Source of the DNA: Acinetobacter terrestris
Lineage (GTDB): Bacteria > Pseudomonadota > Gammaproteobacteria > Pseudomonadales > Moraxellaceae
NCBI RefSeq assembly: GCF_004331155.1
Contig: NZ_SJNZ01000010.1
Coordinates: forward strand, 48,224-112,223
Direction: 5' to 3'
DNA: 64,000 nt
A model generated the notes under the pieces. The model saw only the letters and a list, made by a program, of their open reading frames with translations, had not been told where the DNA came from and did not search any database. A program made the translations under genes and the position numbers. The first letter of the stretch is position 1; every line of letters starts with the position of its first letter. Of this stretch, positions 1 to 8,918 are shown one piece after another.

Positions 1-150
1 ATAAATTTTCAAATTAATCAGATAAGCCAGTCCGCCCAATCCACCGCCAATCAAGCCGCCAAATAGCACTAGGACAAAAGGCCAGCCTGCAATTAAATGC
101 ACATATTTCGGTGTTTTTTCAGTTTCCATTATTTCGCTGGTGTGTTCCAT
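1..150 (-). CDS. Small membrane protein, cut by window edge
   Basis: About 50 N-terminal residues are visible and the gene runs off the left edge. The chosen ATG is preceded by AAGGAAAA at good spacing; a second in-frame ATG lies seven codons later. After a polar stretch of about 15 residues comes a hydrophobic, glycine-rich segment (GGLIGGGLGGLAYLI) that reads as one membrane helix. I do not recognise the family and assign no function. Confidence 0.6.
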   Translation of the reverse strand, partial: MEHTSEIMETEKTPKYVHLIAGWPFVLVLFGGLIGGGLGGLAYLINLKIY

Positions 151-275
151 TTTAATTTTCCTTGTGCTTTTTTAAATATATCTCGCCCTTTGCTATGAGC
201 ACTAATCCTAAAATAGATGCCCACAACTTGTGAATATTGATCTAGCAATATTTAAGCCATGAAATGTTTGTTCTA

Positions 276-497
276 CTATTTCACATACAGGTGATACACG
301 TTTTTATTGATATAGGCATTTAAGCCGTCGCCATACTGTGCCAGTTGTTTCATGTTCTCGACATGTTGATAGCCGGCACTGGCATAACTGTAGGTATAAA
401 TTTTTGATTTTTTCTTGAATTGAACCCGAATAAATTCATTGCCAATTTCATAGTTGGCAACACCAGAGTCGTGATTGAGATCAAGATAATGTTCCAA
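276..497 (-). CDS. Small hypothetical protein, KTSC-like
   Basis: A 73-residue soluble protein of unknown function. The only sensible start is TTG, with CAGGA eight bases upstream; the next in-frame Met is far into the protein. The pattern of a short beta-rich start (FIRVQFKKKSKIYTYSY), a central H-x3-M, then GDGLNAYINKN resembles KTSC-type small domains, but this is a weak impression. It is monocistronic, with no signal peptide or membrane segment. Confidence is limited by the rare start codon and the uncertain family. Confidence 0.5.
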   Translation of the reverse strand: MEHYLDLNHDSGVANYEIGNEFIRVQFKKKSKIYTYSYASAGYQHVENMKQLAQYGDGLNAYINKNVYHLYVK

Positions 498-597
498 GTG
501 AGCAGTCCTGAAAACGATGAATTTCTTGTTTTTATATGGGGATAATTTGATTAATTTTCAAACAAACATCGGGTGTAAACGGCGATGTTCAAGTCAT

Positions 598-630
598 AAA
601 AAAGCCCTATTGAGTATAGGGCTTTTGTTT
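598..630 (-). terminator. Intrinsic terminator after the zinc-ribbon gene
   Basis: GCCCTAT/ATAGGGC stem with a five-base loop, flanked by A and T runs. Read on the minus strand it ends in six T, 33 bases beyond the zinc-ribbon stop codon. Confidence 0.8.
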
Positions 631-662
631 AAAACAGAGGATAACTGTTTTATGTGTGCTGC

Positions 663-806
663 TTAGGCAATTTTGTTGTTAAATATATTGCCAAGGCATT
701 TGGTACACGGGGGTAAACGGTCTGTACCAATTTCTAAGTAAACGCGATGTCCGCATTGGACACAAAAATAGAAACCTATTCCGGGTTTTTCGCCAGCAGT
801 AACCAT
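663..806 (-). CDS. 47-residue zinc-ribbon protein
   Basis: A very short but convincing gene. Translation gives MVTAGEKPGIGFYFC, then VQCGH, and later PPCTKC, so two Cys-x2-Cys knuckles (C15/C18 and C34/C37) are placed as in rubredoxin-like zinc ribbons. The ATG is preceded by GGAG seven bases upstream, and the stop is followed by a strong intrinsic terminator. A longer 97-codon open frame overlaps it in another phase but has no family features, so I read this frame as the real one. Related single-domain zinc ribbons are widespread in proteobacteria; a role in binding metal, nucleic acid or a protein partner is inference only. Confidence 0.8.
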   Translation of the reverse strand: MVTAGEKPGIGFYFCVQCGHRVYLEIGTDRLPPCTKCLGNIFNNKIA

Positions 807-937
807 CTTTGCTCTCCATGTGTTTTAGAAATGGTAAAGTTAGTATAACCCTACTGTGATGATTGTCTATTGTCCATTTCGCCAATTGATAGTGGCGTTT
901 GGGCGAAGAAAATCGACTGATGAGAGGCAATCTAAAA

Positions 938-2326
938 TCATTCCAATAACTTATACTCATATTCAAATGCACTTGAAGGGTTACCCACTACATCAATTTT
1001 CTTTTGATTCCGCAGTTTCTTTAATACGCCTTTAATTTTATTAACATCATTTTCACCAGTTAATTGCCGCACAAGTAGGTTTGTAATATATTTATTCGGA
1101 TTCTGAGTTAAATATTCTATAATTACGGTCTCAATAGAAGCTAATCTTTTATGTTTCATTGTAACCATAAAAGAATTTTCTTTTTCCTCAAAATTAGGTT
1201 CAACTAAACCTGCTTTTCTCAACTCATTTTTAACTGTATCTAAGCCTTCACCAATATCATGATTTAATGGCTCCGGCAAATTATGCAACATCCTAACCAA
1301 ATTAGGATTTCTAGAAAATCGTTCTTCGTATAAGTTATTTACTGTCATATATCCTGGTAGTTTACCAGGGCTTATCACTTCAATACGATCATCATATATT
1401 TTAATATGTATGTCATCATTTAAACTATAGTCACGATGTATAACCGCATTGACCAAGATTTCTTTAATTGCTTCTGCTGGATATTTCATTCGACTACCAT
1501 CATATAGCTTAGCACCGTCTAAATAATCTTTTATTTTTTGGATTGCACCATTAATTAGTACTTCTAAAGAACCATTAATGGTAGCTGGCATTTCTAATAA
1601 ATGTTCTCTTTTATAATTAGATTCTGTTGTTAACAGTCGATAAACTTTAATTGCGCATCGTGTATCCAAAGTTGCCTGTGGATCTTCATCAAACAAAATG
1701 ACACATCCAACATTTGGCGCATAGGAATTATCGGACATATTAGAAATGAGACGTTGTTTTTTTAAAAATCTTTCTGGTTCTTGAGTTGTTGATATTCTTT
1801 GCATATATTCAGCTAAAACTTTTGAATCTATTATATCTTCTACACTGGCATTAGCTACAGCCTGACGCTCATAGGCCATAATACCTTTTGAATATGCAAG
1901 TGAAGTTATACGATCGCCTTTTATCTTATTTTTATTAGCATTAAGTCGAATATAACAATCTCCACTCGATGTATAATGCACTTTGGGACTTTTAGGTACA
2001 GATATATATAAAATAAATCCTGTTTCTATTGCTAAAAATTCAATACCAACACCTTCTACTGTAGGGGTGGTCTCTTCTAAAAGTACATTAACTATTGCAT
2101 TAGCCTCTTCAGGATTACTGAAAGGGTTAATTCTATTACCATTATATTTGAGATCTTCAAGACCTATATATAGCTCTCCCCCATCAGCGTTAGCAAATGC
2201 AACAAATGACTCTTGCAACTTAGCGGGCTTTATATTTCTACTTTTTAAATCAAAAAAATGGTCTTCATTTGTTATTAATAGTTTTTGCAAATCTAAATCA
2301 TCTAATGGTCGTACTTCAAACATCAT
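938..2326 (-). CDS. AlbA_2 / HATPase_c_4 putative nucleic-acid-binding ATPase
   Basis: About 460 residues in three parts: an N-terminal AlbA_2 (Schlafen-type, formerly AAA_4) domain at roughly 10-125 with the family signature FANADGGELYIGLED; a GHKL-type ATP-binding domain at about 240-375 with EILVNAVIHRDY and the EVISPGKLPG turn; and a C-terminal winged-helix-like segment (about 400-460). The group is usually annotated as transcriptional regulator or ATP-binding protein. The start is uncertain: ATG at 2326 or 2323, or TTG at 2335, none with a clear Shine-Dalgarno. Base composition is visibly more AT-rich than acnD next door, and a terminator and a C-rich repeat separate them, which suggests an acquired accessory gene. 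A defence role is possible but not shown. Confidence 0.8.
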   Translation of the reverse strand: MMFEVRPLDDLDLQKLLITNEDHFFDLKSRNIKPAKLQESFVAFANADGGELYIGLEDLKYNGNRINPFSNPEEANAIVNVLLEETTPTVEGVGIEFLAIETGFILYISVPKSPKVHYTSSGDCYIRLNANKNKIKGDRITSLAYSKGIMAYERQAVANASVEDIIDSKVLAEYMQRISTTQEPERFLKKQRLISNMSDNSYAPNVGCVILFDEDPQATLDTRCAIKVYRLLTTESNYKREHLLEMPATINGSLEVLINGAIQKIKDYLDGAKLYDGSRMKYPAEAIKEILVNAVIHRDYSLNDDIHIKIYDDRIEVISPGKLPGYMTVNNLYEERFSRNPNLVRMLHNLPEPLNHDIGEGLDTVKNELRKAGLVEPNFEEKENSFMVTMKHKRLASIETVIIEYLTQNPNKYITNLLVRQLTGENDVNKIKGVLKKLRNQKKIDVVGNPSSAFEYEYKLLE

Positions 2327-2341
2327 TATGCTCAATCAAAA

Positions 2342-2373
2342 TAAAAACCCCACTTAACAGTAGGGTCTTTTTA
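2342..2373 (-). terminator. Intrinsic terminator downstream of acnD
   Basis: ACCCCACT/AGTAGGGT imperfect stem flanked by A5 and T5. On the minus strand it lies about 120 bases past acnD and only some 16 bases before the AlbA_2 gene, so that gene needs its own promoter inside the hairpin region or depends on read-through. Confidence 0.6.
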
Positions 2374-2399
2374 CAACAATATCAATAACTTTCGAATAT

Positions 2400-2470
2400 A
2401 ATCCTCCCCAACCCTCCTTTTCCTAAGGAGGGAGTTCCCCTCTTTCTCAAAGAGGGGCTAGGGGAGATTT
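2400..2470. repeat. C/G-rich palindromic intergenic repeat (copy 1)
   Basis: Two adjacent palindromes: CCCTCCTT..AAGGAGGG and CCCCTCTTTCTCAAAGAGGGG, followed by TAGGGGAGATT. The same vocabulary recurs at 17298-17427 and 28470-28536. It reads as a dispersed non-coding intergenic repeat able to fold on either strand. Confidence 0.65.
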
Positions 2471-2490
2471 TATTTTTCTAAAAAATAAAG

Positions 2491-5097
2491 TTAAGCCACA
2501 TTCCCTTCCAAGAAATCCTGTGCAAAGCGTTGTAATACACCACCCGCTTCATACACATGCACTTCTTCTTCCGTATCTAAACGACAAGTGACTGGCACTT
2601 CAATCGTTTCGCTCTTACCATCAACCGTTGCACGCTCAACCACCAAAGTCAAAGTCGAACGTGGGGCAATGTTGCCAATCACGCTATACAACTCAGTGCC
2701 ATCCAAACCTAAGGTTTTACGGTCTGTACCTGCTTTAAACTCAAGCGGTAATACGCCCATACCGACTAAGTTGGTACGGTGAATACGCTCGAAACCTTCA
2801 GCTACAATCGCTTCTACACCTGCAAGACGAACGCCTTTCGCAGCCCAGTCACGGCTTGAACCCTGACCATAATCCTTACCTGCAATCACAATCAAAGGCT
2901 GTTTACGGTTCATGTAGGTTTCAATCGCTTCCCACATGCGCATCACTTCGCCTTCCGGCTCTACACGCGCTTTCGAACCTTGCTTAATTGTGCCGTCTGA
3001 ACGGACCACCATTTCATTAAACAGTTTCGGGTTTGCCAAAGTTGCACGCTGTGCAGTCAAGTGGTCACCACGGTGGGTTGCGTAAGAGTTAAAGTCTTCC
3101 TCAGGCACGCCCATTTTCGCCAAATACTCACCAGACGCGCTGTCTAATACAATCGCATTCGATGGAGATAAATGATCGGTGGTGATGTTGTCACCCAAAA
3201 TAGCGAGCGGACGCATATTGCTTAAAGTACGCGGTGCAGCAAGTGCGCCTTCCCAATATGGCGGACGGCGGATATAGGTACTTTGCGGACGCCAGTCATA
3301 TAGCGGACTTACCGATTTTACTCGCTCGCCCAAATCAAACATTGGAATGTAGATTTTACGGAACTGTTCAGGTTTTACTGACTCTTTCACCAATGCATCA
3401 ATTTCAGCATCTGATGGCCAGATGTCTTTCAGGTAAATTGGATTACCGTCTTTATCGTTGCCAAGTGAATCTTTTTCGATGTCAAAACGAATTGTACCGG
3501 CAATCGCATAAGCAACCACTAATGGCGGAGATGCCAAGAATGCCTGTTTTGCATAAGGATGGATACGGCCATCGAAGTTACGATTCCCTGACAGTACTGC
3601 AGTCGCGTACAAGTCACGGTTAATAATTTCTTGCTGAATTTTTGGATCTAGTGCGCCAGACATCCCGTTACAGGTGGTGCAGGCATAAGCCACGATGCCA
3701 AAGCCAAGTTTTTCCAAATCCTGCAATACACCTGCTTCTTCAAGGTAAAGTGCTGCGGTTTTAGAACCCGGTGCAAAAGATGATTTCACCCAAGGCTTAC
3801 GGGTTAAGCCCAGTTCATTGGCCTTACGTGCAAGCAAACCGGCTGCAACGGTATTACGCGGGTTTGAAGTATTGGTACAAGAGGTAATGGCCGCGATAAT
3901 CACCGCACCATCTGGCATTAAACCATCGGTACGCTGTTCAACCACACCGGCAATGCCTTTTTCTTTCAGGTCAGCCGTTGATACACGCGCATGCGGATTT
4001 GACGGCCCTGCAATGTTACGGGTCACAGTCGACAAGTCAAAACGCAGTACACGCGGATATTCCGCCTGCTTCATCTCTGATGCCCACAGACCAATTTCTT
4101 TGGCATATTGCTCAACCAGTTTCACCTGATCTGCTTCACGGCCGGTTAAAGTCAGATAATCAATTGTGTTCTGGTCGATGTAGAACATCGCTGCAGTTGC
4201 GCCATATTCAGGGGTCATGTTGGAAATCGTGGCACGATCCCCCACCGACATGCTGTCCGCACCTTCACCGAAGAATTCTAAATATGCACCCACGACACGT
4301 TCTTTACGCAAGAATTCAGTTAGTGCCAACACGATATCGGTTGCAGTAATGCCGGCTTGACGCTGTCCGACCAGCTCTACACCAATAATATCCGGTAGAC
4401 GCATCCACGATGCACGGCCGAGCATGACATTCTCAGCTTCCAAGCCACCTACCCCAATCGAGATTACCCCGAGTGAATCGGTATGTGGTGTATGCGAGTC
4501 TGTACCCACACAGGTATCTGGATATGCCACGCCACCACGGTTTTGAATCACCGGAGACATTTTCTCCAGGTTGATCTGGTGCATGATGCCGTTACCGGCT
4601 GGGATCACATCGACATTTTCAAAGGCTGTTTTGGTCCATTCAATAAAGTGGAAACGGTCTTCATTACGACGGTCTTCAATGGCACGGTTTTTATCAAAAG
4701 CCTCAGGATCGGAACCACCGAACTCCACGGCCAATGAATGGTCGACGATGAGCTGTGTTGGCACAACCGGATTCACTTTTGACGGGTCGCCACCCTGGTC
4801 GGCAATCGCATCACGTAAGCCTGCCAAGTCTACAAGCGCGGTCTGGCCCAAAATGTCATGGCAGACTACACGTGCCGGATACCAAGGAAAATCGTGATCT
4901 TGTTTACGTTCAATCAGTTGTTTTAATGACTGCTCTAAAATGGCTGGATCACAACGGCGCACCAACTGTTCTGCAAGTACTTTGGAGGTATAAGGAAGTT
5001 TGACATATGCGCCTGGCTGAATATCTTCTACGGCTTGACGCACGTCAAAATATTCGAGCTGGGTGCCTTGCAGCGGTTTACGGTAGTTGTTGTTCAT
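2491..5097 (-). CDS. acnD: Fe/S-dependent 2-methylisocitrate dehydratase AcnD
   Basis: An 868-residue aconitase-superfamily enzyme. [4Fe-4S] ligands are Cys407 (SCTNTSNPRNT) and Cys473/Cys476 (CTTCNG); the C-terminal swivel domain carries GQGSSRDWAAKG. Length and whole-protein sequence fit AcnD (about 867 residues), which dehydrates 2-methylcitrate in propionate catabolism, better than AcnA (about 890-920). The ATG is preceded by GAGGCAGG. Normally acnD lies in a prpB-prpC-acnD-prpF operon; here neither neighbour is a prp gene and the gene has its own 5' region and terminator. AcnA remains the alternative; the family call rests on recalled sequence likeness. Confidence 0.85.
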   Translation of the reverse strand: MNNNYRKPLQGTQLEYFDVRQAVEDIQPGAYVKLPYTSKVLAEQLVRRCDPAILEQSLKQLIERKQDHDFPWYPARVVCHDILGQTALVDLAGLRDAIADQGGDPSKVNPVVPTQLIVDHSLAVEFGGSDPEAFDKNRAIEDRRNEDRFHFIEWTKTAFENVDVIPAGNGIMHQINLEKMSPVIQNRGGVAYPDTCVGTDSHTPHTDSLGVISIGVGGLEAENVMLGRASWMRLPDIIGVELVGQRQAGITATDIVLALTEFLRKERVVGAYLEFFGEGADSMSVGDRATISNMTPEYGATAAMFYIDQNTIDYLTLTGREADQVKLVEQYAKEIGLWASEMKQAEYPRVLRFDLSTVTRNIAGPSNPHARVSTADLKEKGIAGVVEQRTDGLMPDGAVIIAAITSCTNTSNPRNTVAAGLLARKANELGLTRKPWVKSSFAPGSKTAALYLEEAGVLQDLEKLGFGIVAYACTTCNGMSGALDPKIQQEIINRDLYATAVLSGNRNFDGRIHPYAKQAFLASPPLVVAYAIAGTIRFDIEKDSLGNDKDGNPIYLKDIWPSDAEIDALVKESVKPEQFRKIYIPMFDLGERVKSVSPLYDWRPQSTYIRRPPYWEGALAAPRTLSNMRPLAILGDNITTDHLSPSNAIVLDSASGEYLAKMGVPEEDFNSYATHRGDHLTAQRATLANPKLFNEMVVRSDGTIKQGSKARVEPEGEVMRMWEAIETYMNRKQPLIVIAGKDYGQGSSRDWAAKGVRLAGVEAIVAEGFERIHRTNLVGMGVLPLEFKAGTDRKTLGLDGTELYSVIGNIAPRSTLTLVVERATVDGKSETIEVPVTCRLDTEEEVHVYEAGGVLQRFAQDFLEGNVA

Positions 5098-5644
5098 AGC
5101 TTACCTGCCTCTTGAATCATTTTTTCTTTACTACGTAATTGTTGTTGACGGTCACAATCGCTTCGATGGCATTGTACGCTGTGAAAAAGCCATTTCCCAA
5201 ATCTTATATATTTCATTGACTTAATCTAAAAAACACCACTTTTAGAAATATTTGGTTACACAACCCTTGGAATATTTGCTCTAAATATGCATTTTTGGGA
5301 AAAACAGCAGGAAATCAGCCTCATTCTTTAGTATTAGATACGTTTTTTAGGATAAAAAACAACCTGAAGCCGTCCCTTTATTATGTTACTTAAAATTTTC
5401 TTATTTATATGCATAGTTTAGTATTTCTAAACTTGTTTTTATAAAATATCGAATGATATTGATAAAATTATTTTGATCCAGCCTTTAGAACTTCATTTTC
5501 GGCCTATTTGTCACTCGTCGTATCTTTTAAACCTTCTCTTTTTTAGTGAACTGGTTCTCAATATAGTTAAGAAGCATTAAACAATTAAAAATTTGCTCTT
5601 TAAGAAATATTCCAAGTACAAAAAAAAGATAAAGGTGAGATCAA
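5098..5644. other. Divergent intergenic region acnD / multicopper oxidase
   Basis: 547 bases with no supported gene. It must hold the promoters of acnD (minus) and the oxidase (plus). It is AT-rich, with no operator I can name and no RNA gene. Confidence 0.5.
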
Positions 5645-7741
5645 ATGTTAAAAATAGCCATTATTGGAGTCATCGCTGCTGTATTAGCACTATTGGTACA
5701 GAGTTGGAAAGGTGGCAATAATCCATCTAATCCATCTAATCCTTCACATCCATCTAACCCTTCCAATCCATCCAACCCTTCACATCCGGCGCATCCGCTT
5801 CCAACCGCATCGGATACCCTGATTAGCAACCCGCCCTTATTACAAAAAAATACCAAGGGTAAATATGAACTGATTGTGGCCTATAAATCTAACAAGTTAT
5901 ACAACCCCAATACCGGATTATGGGATCAGGTGCTGCTGCGTGGTTATTTAACCAAACCCAGTCTGTTTGATAAAAAGAAAGCCGGTGATTATGTCAATGA
6001 CCTGCTGGTGGGTCCGCAAATTCGTGTAAAACAAGGTGAAACGCTTGCAATCAACCTCAATAACCAGCTCCCTGTCGAATCGGCAGATACCTGTCCACAT
6101 CATGTGGAAAATGTTAATGAACCACATTGTTTTAATGCCACCAATCTTCATACGCATGGCTTGTGGGTAAGTCCCCAAGGCAACAGTGATAATGTTTTCC
6201 TGAAATTTGCACCTCAAGAAAAATTTGATTATCAGTTCAAGATTGAAAAAAACCATCCGGCAGGAACCTATTGGTATCATGCACATCTGCATGGCTCAAC
6301 TGCCATTCAGGTGTCCAGTGGTATGGCCGGTCCACTTATTGTTGAAGGCTCCAGAGTGCCGAAAATTAAAAATGGCAAAATCACTGAAACCGGCGATATA
6401 GACATTCTTTGGAAAGATAAAGCCAAAAATAGCGATCAGAATGAAAATATCCTGCTGTTCCAGCAAATTCAATACCAATGCACCAATCCTGACAGTTCTT
6501 CTAAAGATCCCAAAAATTGTGTCGGCCTTCTGGAAGATTATTCTGGTCTGGGAGCATTCACATCCTGGGGAGACAACAATTACTACACCTCCATCAATGG
6601 CAAAATTTTAGGTGAGATGAAGGTAGATCAGAACCAATTTAATCGCTGGCGCATGATTCATGGCGGTATACGGGATACCATTGGCTTGATGATTAAAGAA
6701 CTGCCGAATTCTAAAAAGTATACTGCTGCACAAACCATTAAGGCCTGTTCAGAATATCAAGCCGCTGATAAAAAGGCACAGTTTGACCAGCTAAAAAGTT
6801 TAACCGTGAATACCATTGCTCAAGATGGTTTAACCATGAATCACGTACAAAGCAGAACGCTTTCTGTATTCCAGCCCGGTTATCGTCACGATGCAATGAT
6901 CGCCTTCCCGACCACCAATAAATACTGTATTTATGACATGCGGTTAAATGTGGATGATCAAATTAATGCACCATTGCCCAACCCACAACCACAAATCGCG
7001 CCAACTAATCCTTTAAATGCCCAGCTGATTGGATGGGTCAATGTAAATGCCAGCAAATTGCCGCTAAAAACAGCTGCTGAGTACTTGAAAGATCAGGCGA
7101 AAAAAATAGGTTTAAGCAAAGAAATTCAGACTCAATTGTCGCAACTTAATCTTTCTGCATTTACAGATCATGAGTCACTGATGACGCCAGAAATAGATCA
7201 GGCTGTTGCTGCAAAACCCAAACAGTTCAATGCCTTTTCGATCAACTTTGCGACAGGTAAATTCGGTATGCGCCATGATGAAAGCGATAGAACAATCATC
7301 AGTTATGCAGACCTGTTTGAAGGACCGGGAGCCATTGAGGGTCAATATGTCCGTCAGTTAGCACTGGGGCAAACCGATGAATGGGAAATTACCAGTGACA
7401 ATGCAACCCATCCTTTCCATATTCATGTCAACCCTTTCCAGATTGTCAAAATTTTAGATCCTAGAGGCAATGATGTCAGTGTGGCAGATAACGACGTGAA
7501 AGATGGTCCGGAAGGCGCTGTTGATTCGCAATACCGTGGTTTAAAAGGACTGTTCAAAGATACGATCTTTGTGAAACAGGGCTATCGCATCATTGCCAGA
7601 AGCAAGTACAAAAAGTTTGAAGGTGATTTTGTCCAGCACTGTCATATTCTGGACCATGAAGATCAAGGCATGATGCAAACGGTGCGAATCTGCGGGGACA
7701 AATATCGTTGTGATTCGTCTTTACCGGCTTCTCATCACTAA
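5645..7741 (+). CDS. Membrane-anchored multicopper oxidase with Pro-Ser-Asn/His linker
   Basis: A 698-residue laccase-type oxidase. All four copper signatures are intact: H169-T-H171, H212-A-H214, H589-P-F-H592-I-H594, and H665-C-H667-x3-H671-x4-M676, so type 1, 2 and 3 sites should assemble. Residues 4-19 form an uncleaved-looking hydrophobic anchor, followed by a repeated linker of NPS/HPS triplets (about 26-52), so the enzyme probably sits on the periplasmic face or outside. The ATG follows AAGGTGAG. No copper regulator or efflux gene is adjacent. Substrate is unknown; cuprous oxidation or phenol oxidation are family options. It is longer than a typical 500-600-residue laccase. Confidence 0.85.
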   Translation: MLKIAIIGVIAAVLALLVQSWKGGNNPSNPSNPSHPSNPSNPSNPSHPAHPLPTASDTLISNPPLLQKNTKGKYELIVAYKSNKLYNPNTGLWDQVLLRGYLTKPSLFDKKKAGDYVNDLLVGPQIRVKQGETLAINLNNQLPVESADTCPHHVENVNEPHCFNATNLHTHGLWVSPQGNSDNVFLKFAPQEKFDYQFKIEKNHPAGTYWYHAHLHGSTAIQVSSGMAGPLIVEGSRVPKIKNGKITETGDIDILWKDKAKNSDQNENILLFQQIQYQCTNPDSSSKDPKNCVGLLEDYSGLGAFTSWGDNNYYTSINGKILGEMKVDQNQFNRWRMIHGGIRDTIGLMIKELPNSKKYTAAQTIKACSEYQAADKKAQFDQLKSLTVNTIAQDGLTMNHVQSRTLSVFQPGYRHDAMIAFPTTNKYCIYDMRLNVDDQINAPLPNPQPQIAPTNPLNAQLIGWVNVNASKLPLKTAAEYLKDQAKKIGLSKEIQTQLSQLNLSAFTDHESLMTPEIDQAVAAKPKQFNAFSINFATGKFGMRHDESDRTIISYADLFEGPGAIEGQYVRQLALGQTDEWEITSDNATHPFHIHVNPFQIVKILDPRGNDVSVADNDVKDGPEGAVDSQYRGLKGLFKDTIFVKQGYRIIARSKYKKFEGDFVQHCHILDHEDQGMMQTVRICGDKYRCDSSLPASHH
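5720..5796 (+). repeat. Coding tandem repeat (9-base units) in the oxidase linker
   Basis: Near-identical nine-base units of the form AATCCATCT and CATCCATCT encode NPS and HPS triplets. In-frame units make copy-number change by slippage tolerable to the protein. Confidence 0.85.
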
Positions 7742-7776
7742 TTCATTTCTGCTTCATTCCTGCTTCACAACGAACG

Positions 7777-7804
7777 GCCAGCAATTTATATTGTTGGCTT
7801 TTTT
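7777..7804 (+). terminator. Intrinsic terminator after the multicopper oxidase
   Basis: GCCAGCAA/TTGTTGGC stem (one G-T pair) followed by six T. Confidence 0.75.
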
Positions 7805-7873
7805 ATTTGCCTCTATTTAGTGCTTGCTGCACAATAGCTTGATTGATTTGTTGTATTGAAACTGAGGCCAAGC

Positions 7874-8599
7874 ATGACAACGTCTACTGCTTTTACATCC
7901 TTCACTTTAAATGGTGTAGATGCGCAAAAATTCCTTCAAGGTCAAGTGACTTTAAATACCGAAGCCTTAGCAGAAAACCTGACTCGCTATACAGCAATCT
8001 GTAGTTTAAAAGGTCGTATTCAGTTTGGTTTATGGCTCAAAAAAATCAATCCGGAAAGTTTTGAAATTGTGACGACTCAAGATCAGGCTGAAGAATTTTC
8101 CAAACACATTAAAAAATTTGGTGCATTTTCAAAAATAAAACTGGAACAAGTTGGTCCAGTTTTCCCTACGCTCAATGGGGATACTACCGACTTTGCTGCA
8201 ACTGAAACCGATATTGCAGCATGGCAGCTTCAAGCGATTGAAGCAGGCCAAGCCTGGATTGATGCTAACACTTCACAAGAATTCCAGCCGCAAGAACTTC
8301 GCCTGCATCAGCGTGAAGGTGTGCATTACGACAAAGGCTGTTATTTGGGTCAGGAAATTATTGCGCGTCTCTGGTTTAAAGCCAAACCCAAACACTGGCT
8401 GCATCTGGTTCAAGGCACAGGTGAAACTCCTGCTGCTGCAAGCAAATTGAGTAATGATGTAGAAGTGGTGAATAGCATTGCTATTGAGGGGGGGTATAAA
8501 GCACTGGTTGTTGCAAAACCTGCGGCGATTGCTGAGCTTGGATTACACGTTTTAGACCTACCGGAAGCTTTAAATGGCGATGTAGCACGTCCGCAATAA
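7874..8599 (+). CDS. ygfZ: YgfZ-type folate-binding protein (tRNA modification / Fe-S maintenance)
   Basis: A 241-residue GcvT-like protein. The family hallmark K-G-C-Y-x-G-Q-E is present with Cys156 (DKGCYLGQEIIAR). In E. coli YgfZ uses folate to support Fe-S enzymes such as MiaB. I start it at the ATG at 7874, which has GAGG at proper spacing, rather than the upstream in-frame TTG. It is a single gene between two terminators. Shorter than E. coli YgfZ (about 326 residues), mainly because the C-terminal barrel is reduced. Confidence 0.85.
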   Translation: MTTSTAFTSFTLNGVDAQKFLQGQVTLNTEALAENLTRYTAICSLKGRIQFGLWLKKINPESFEIVTTQDQAEEFSKHIKKFGAFSKIKLEQVGPVFPTLNGDTTDFAATETDIAAWQLQAIEAGQAWIDANTSQEFQPQELRLHQREGVHYDKGCYLGQEIIARLWFKAKPKHWLHLVQGTGETPAAASKLSNDVEVVNSIAIEGGYKALVVAKPAAIAELGLHVLDLPEALNGDVARPQ

Positions 8600-8635
8600 T
8601 CTTCAAGTTTAAAATATCATTTTTAAAACATCATT

Positions 8636-8663
8636 AAAAAGCCTCCAAAATCGGAGGCTTTTT
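8636..8663. terminator. Bidirectional terminator
   Basis: GCCTCC/GGAGGC stem with A5 and T5 flanks, between the convergent ygfZ and the small minus-strand gene. Confidence 0.85.
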
Positions 8664-8666
8664 CAA

Positions 8667-8918
8667 TCACAAATTAAAATCGTGAAAAAGTTTGTTCATG
8701 TCTTTAATCACATACTCTTTAAAATGAAATGCACGCGCATGTTTTGCATCAATACGTGCAGTCTTACCCTCATATTCAAAGATATAAACGCGGTCTTCTT
8801 TGCTCACCAAAAAGTTTTTGCCTAATCTCATCAGCAATGCGTCAAATTTGTCTTCATCCGGAATGCTTTCATCCAGATTAATCTGATCATATGCCCGTTT
8901 AATCGCTTTGATGAACAT
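8667..8918 (-). CDS. Conserved small hypothetical protein (83 aa)
   Basis: A charged, soluble 83-residue protein with no signal peptide or membrane helix. The sequence alternates helix-like N-terminal half with beta-like DRVYIFEYEGKTARI. The ATG has only a weak GTGAG upstream. It ends directly at a bidirectional terminator, which supports its reality. I do not recognise the family. Confidence 0.6.
   Translation of the reverse strand: MFIKAIKRAYDQINLDESIPDEDKFDALLMRLGKNFLVSKEDRVYIFEYEGKTARIDAKHARAFHFKEYVIKDMNKLFHDFNL

Noticed and set aside
679..972. 97-codon minus-strand frame
   Set aside because: Overlaps the zinc-ribbon gene in another phase, has no domain or ribosome site, and runs into the AlbA_2 coding region.
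3818..4897. Several plus-strand frames across acnD
   Set aside because: Shadow frames of a strongly supported gene, without ribosome sites or domains.
5720..5796. CRISPR-like short repeats
   Set aside because: Units are nine bases, contiguous and in coding phase; no spacers or cas genes.
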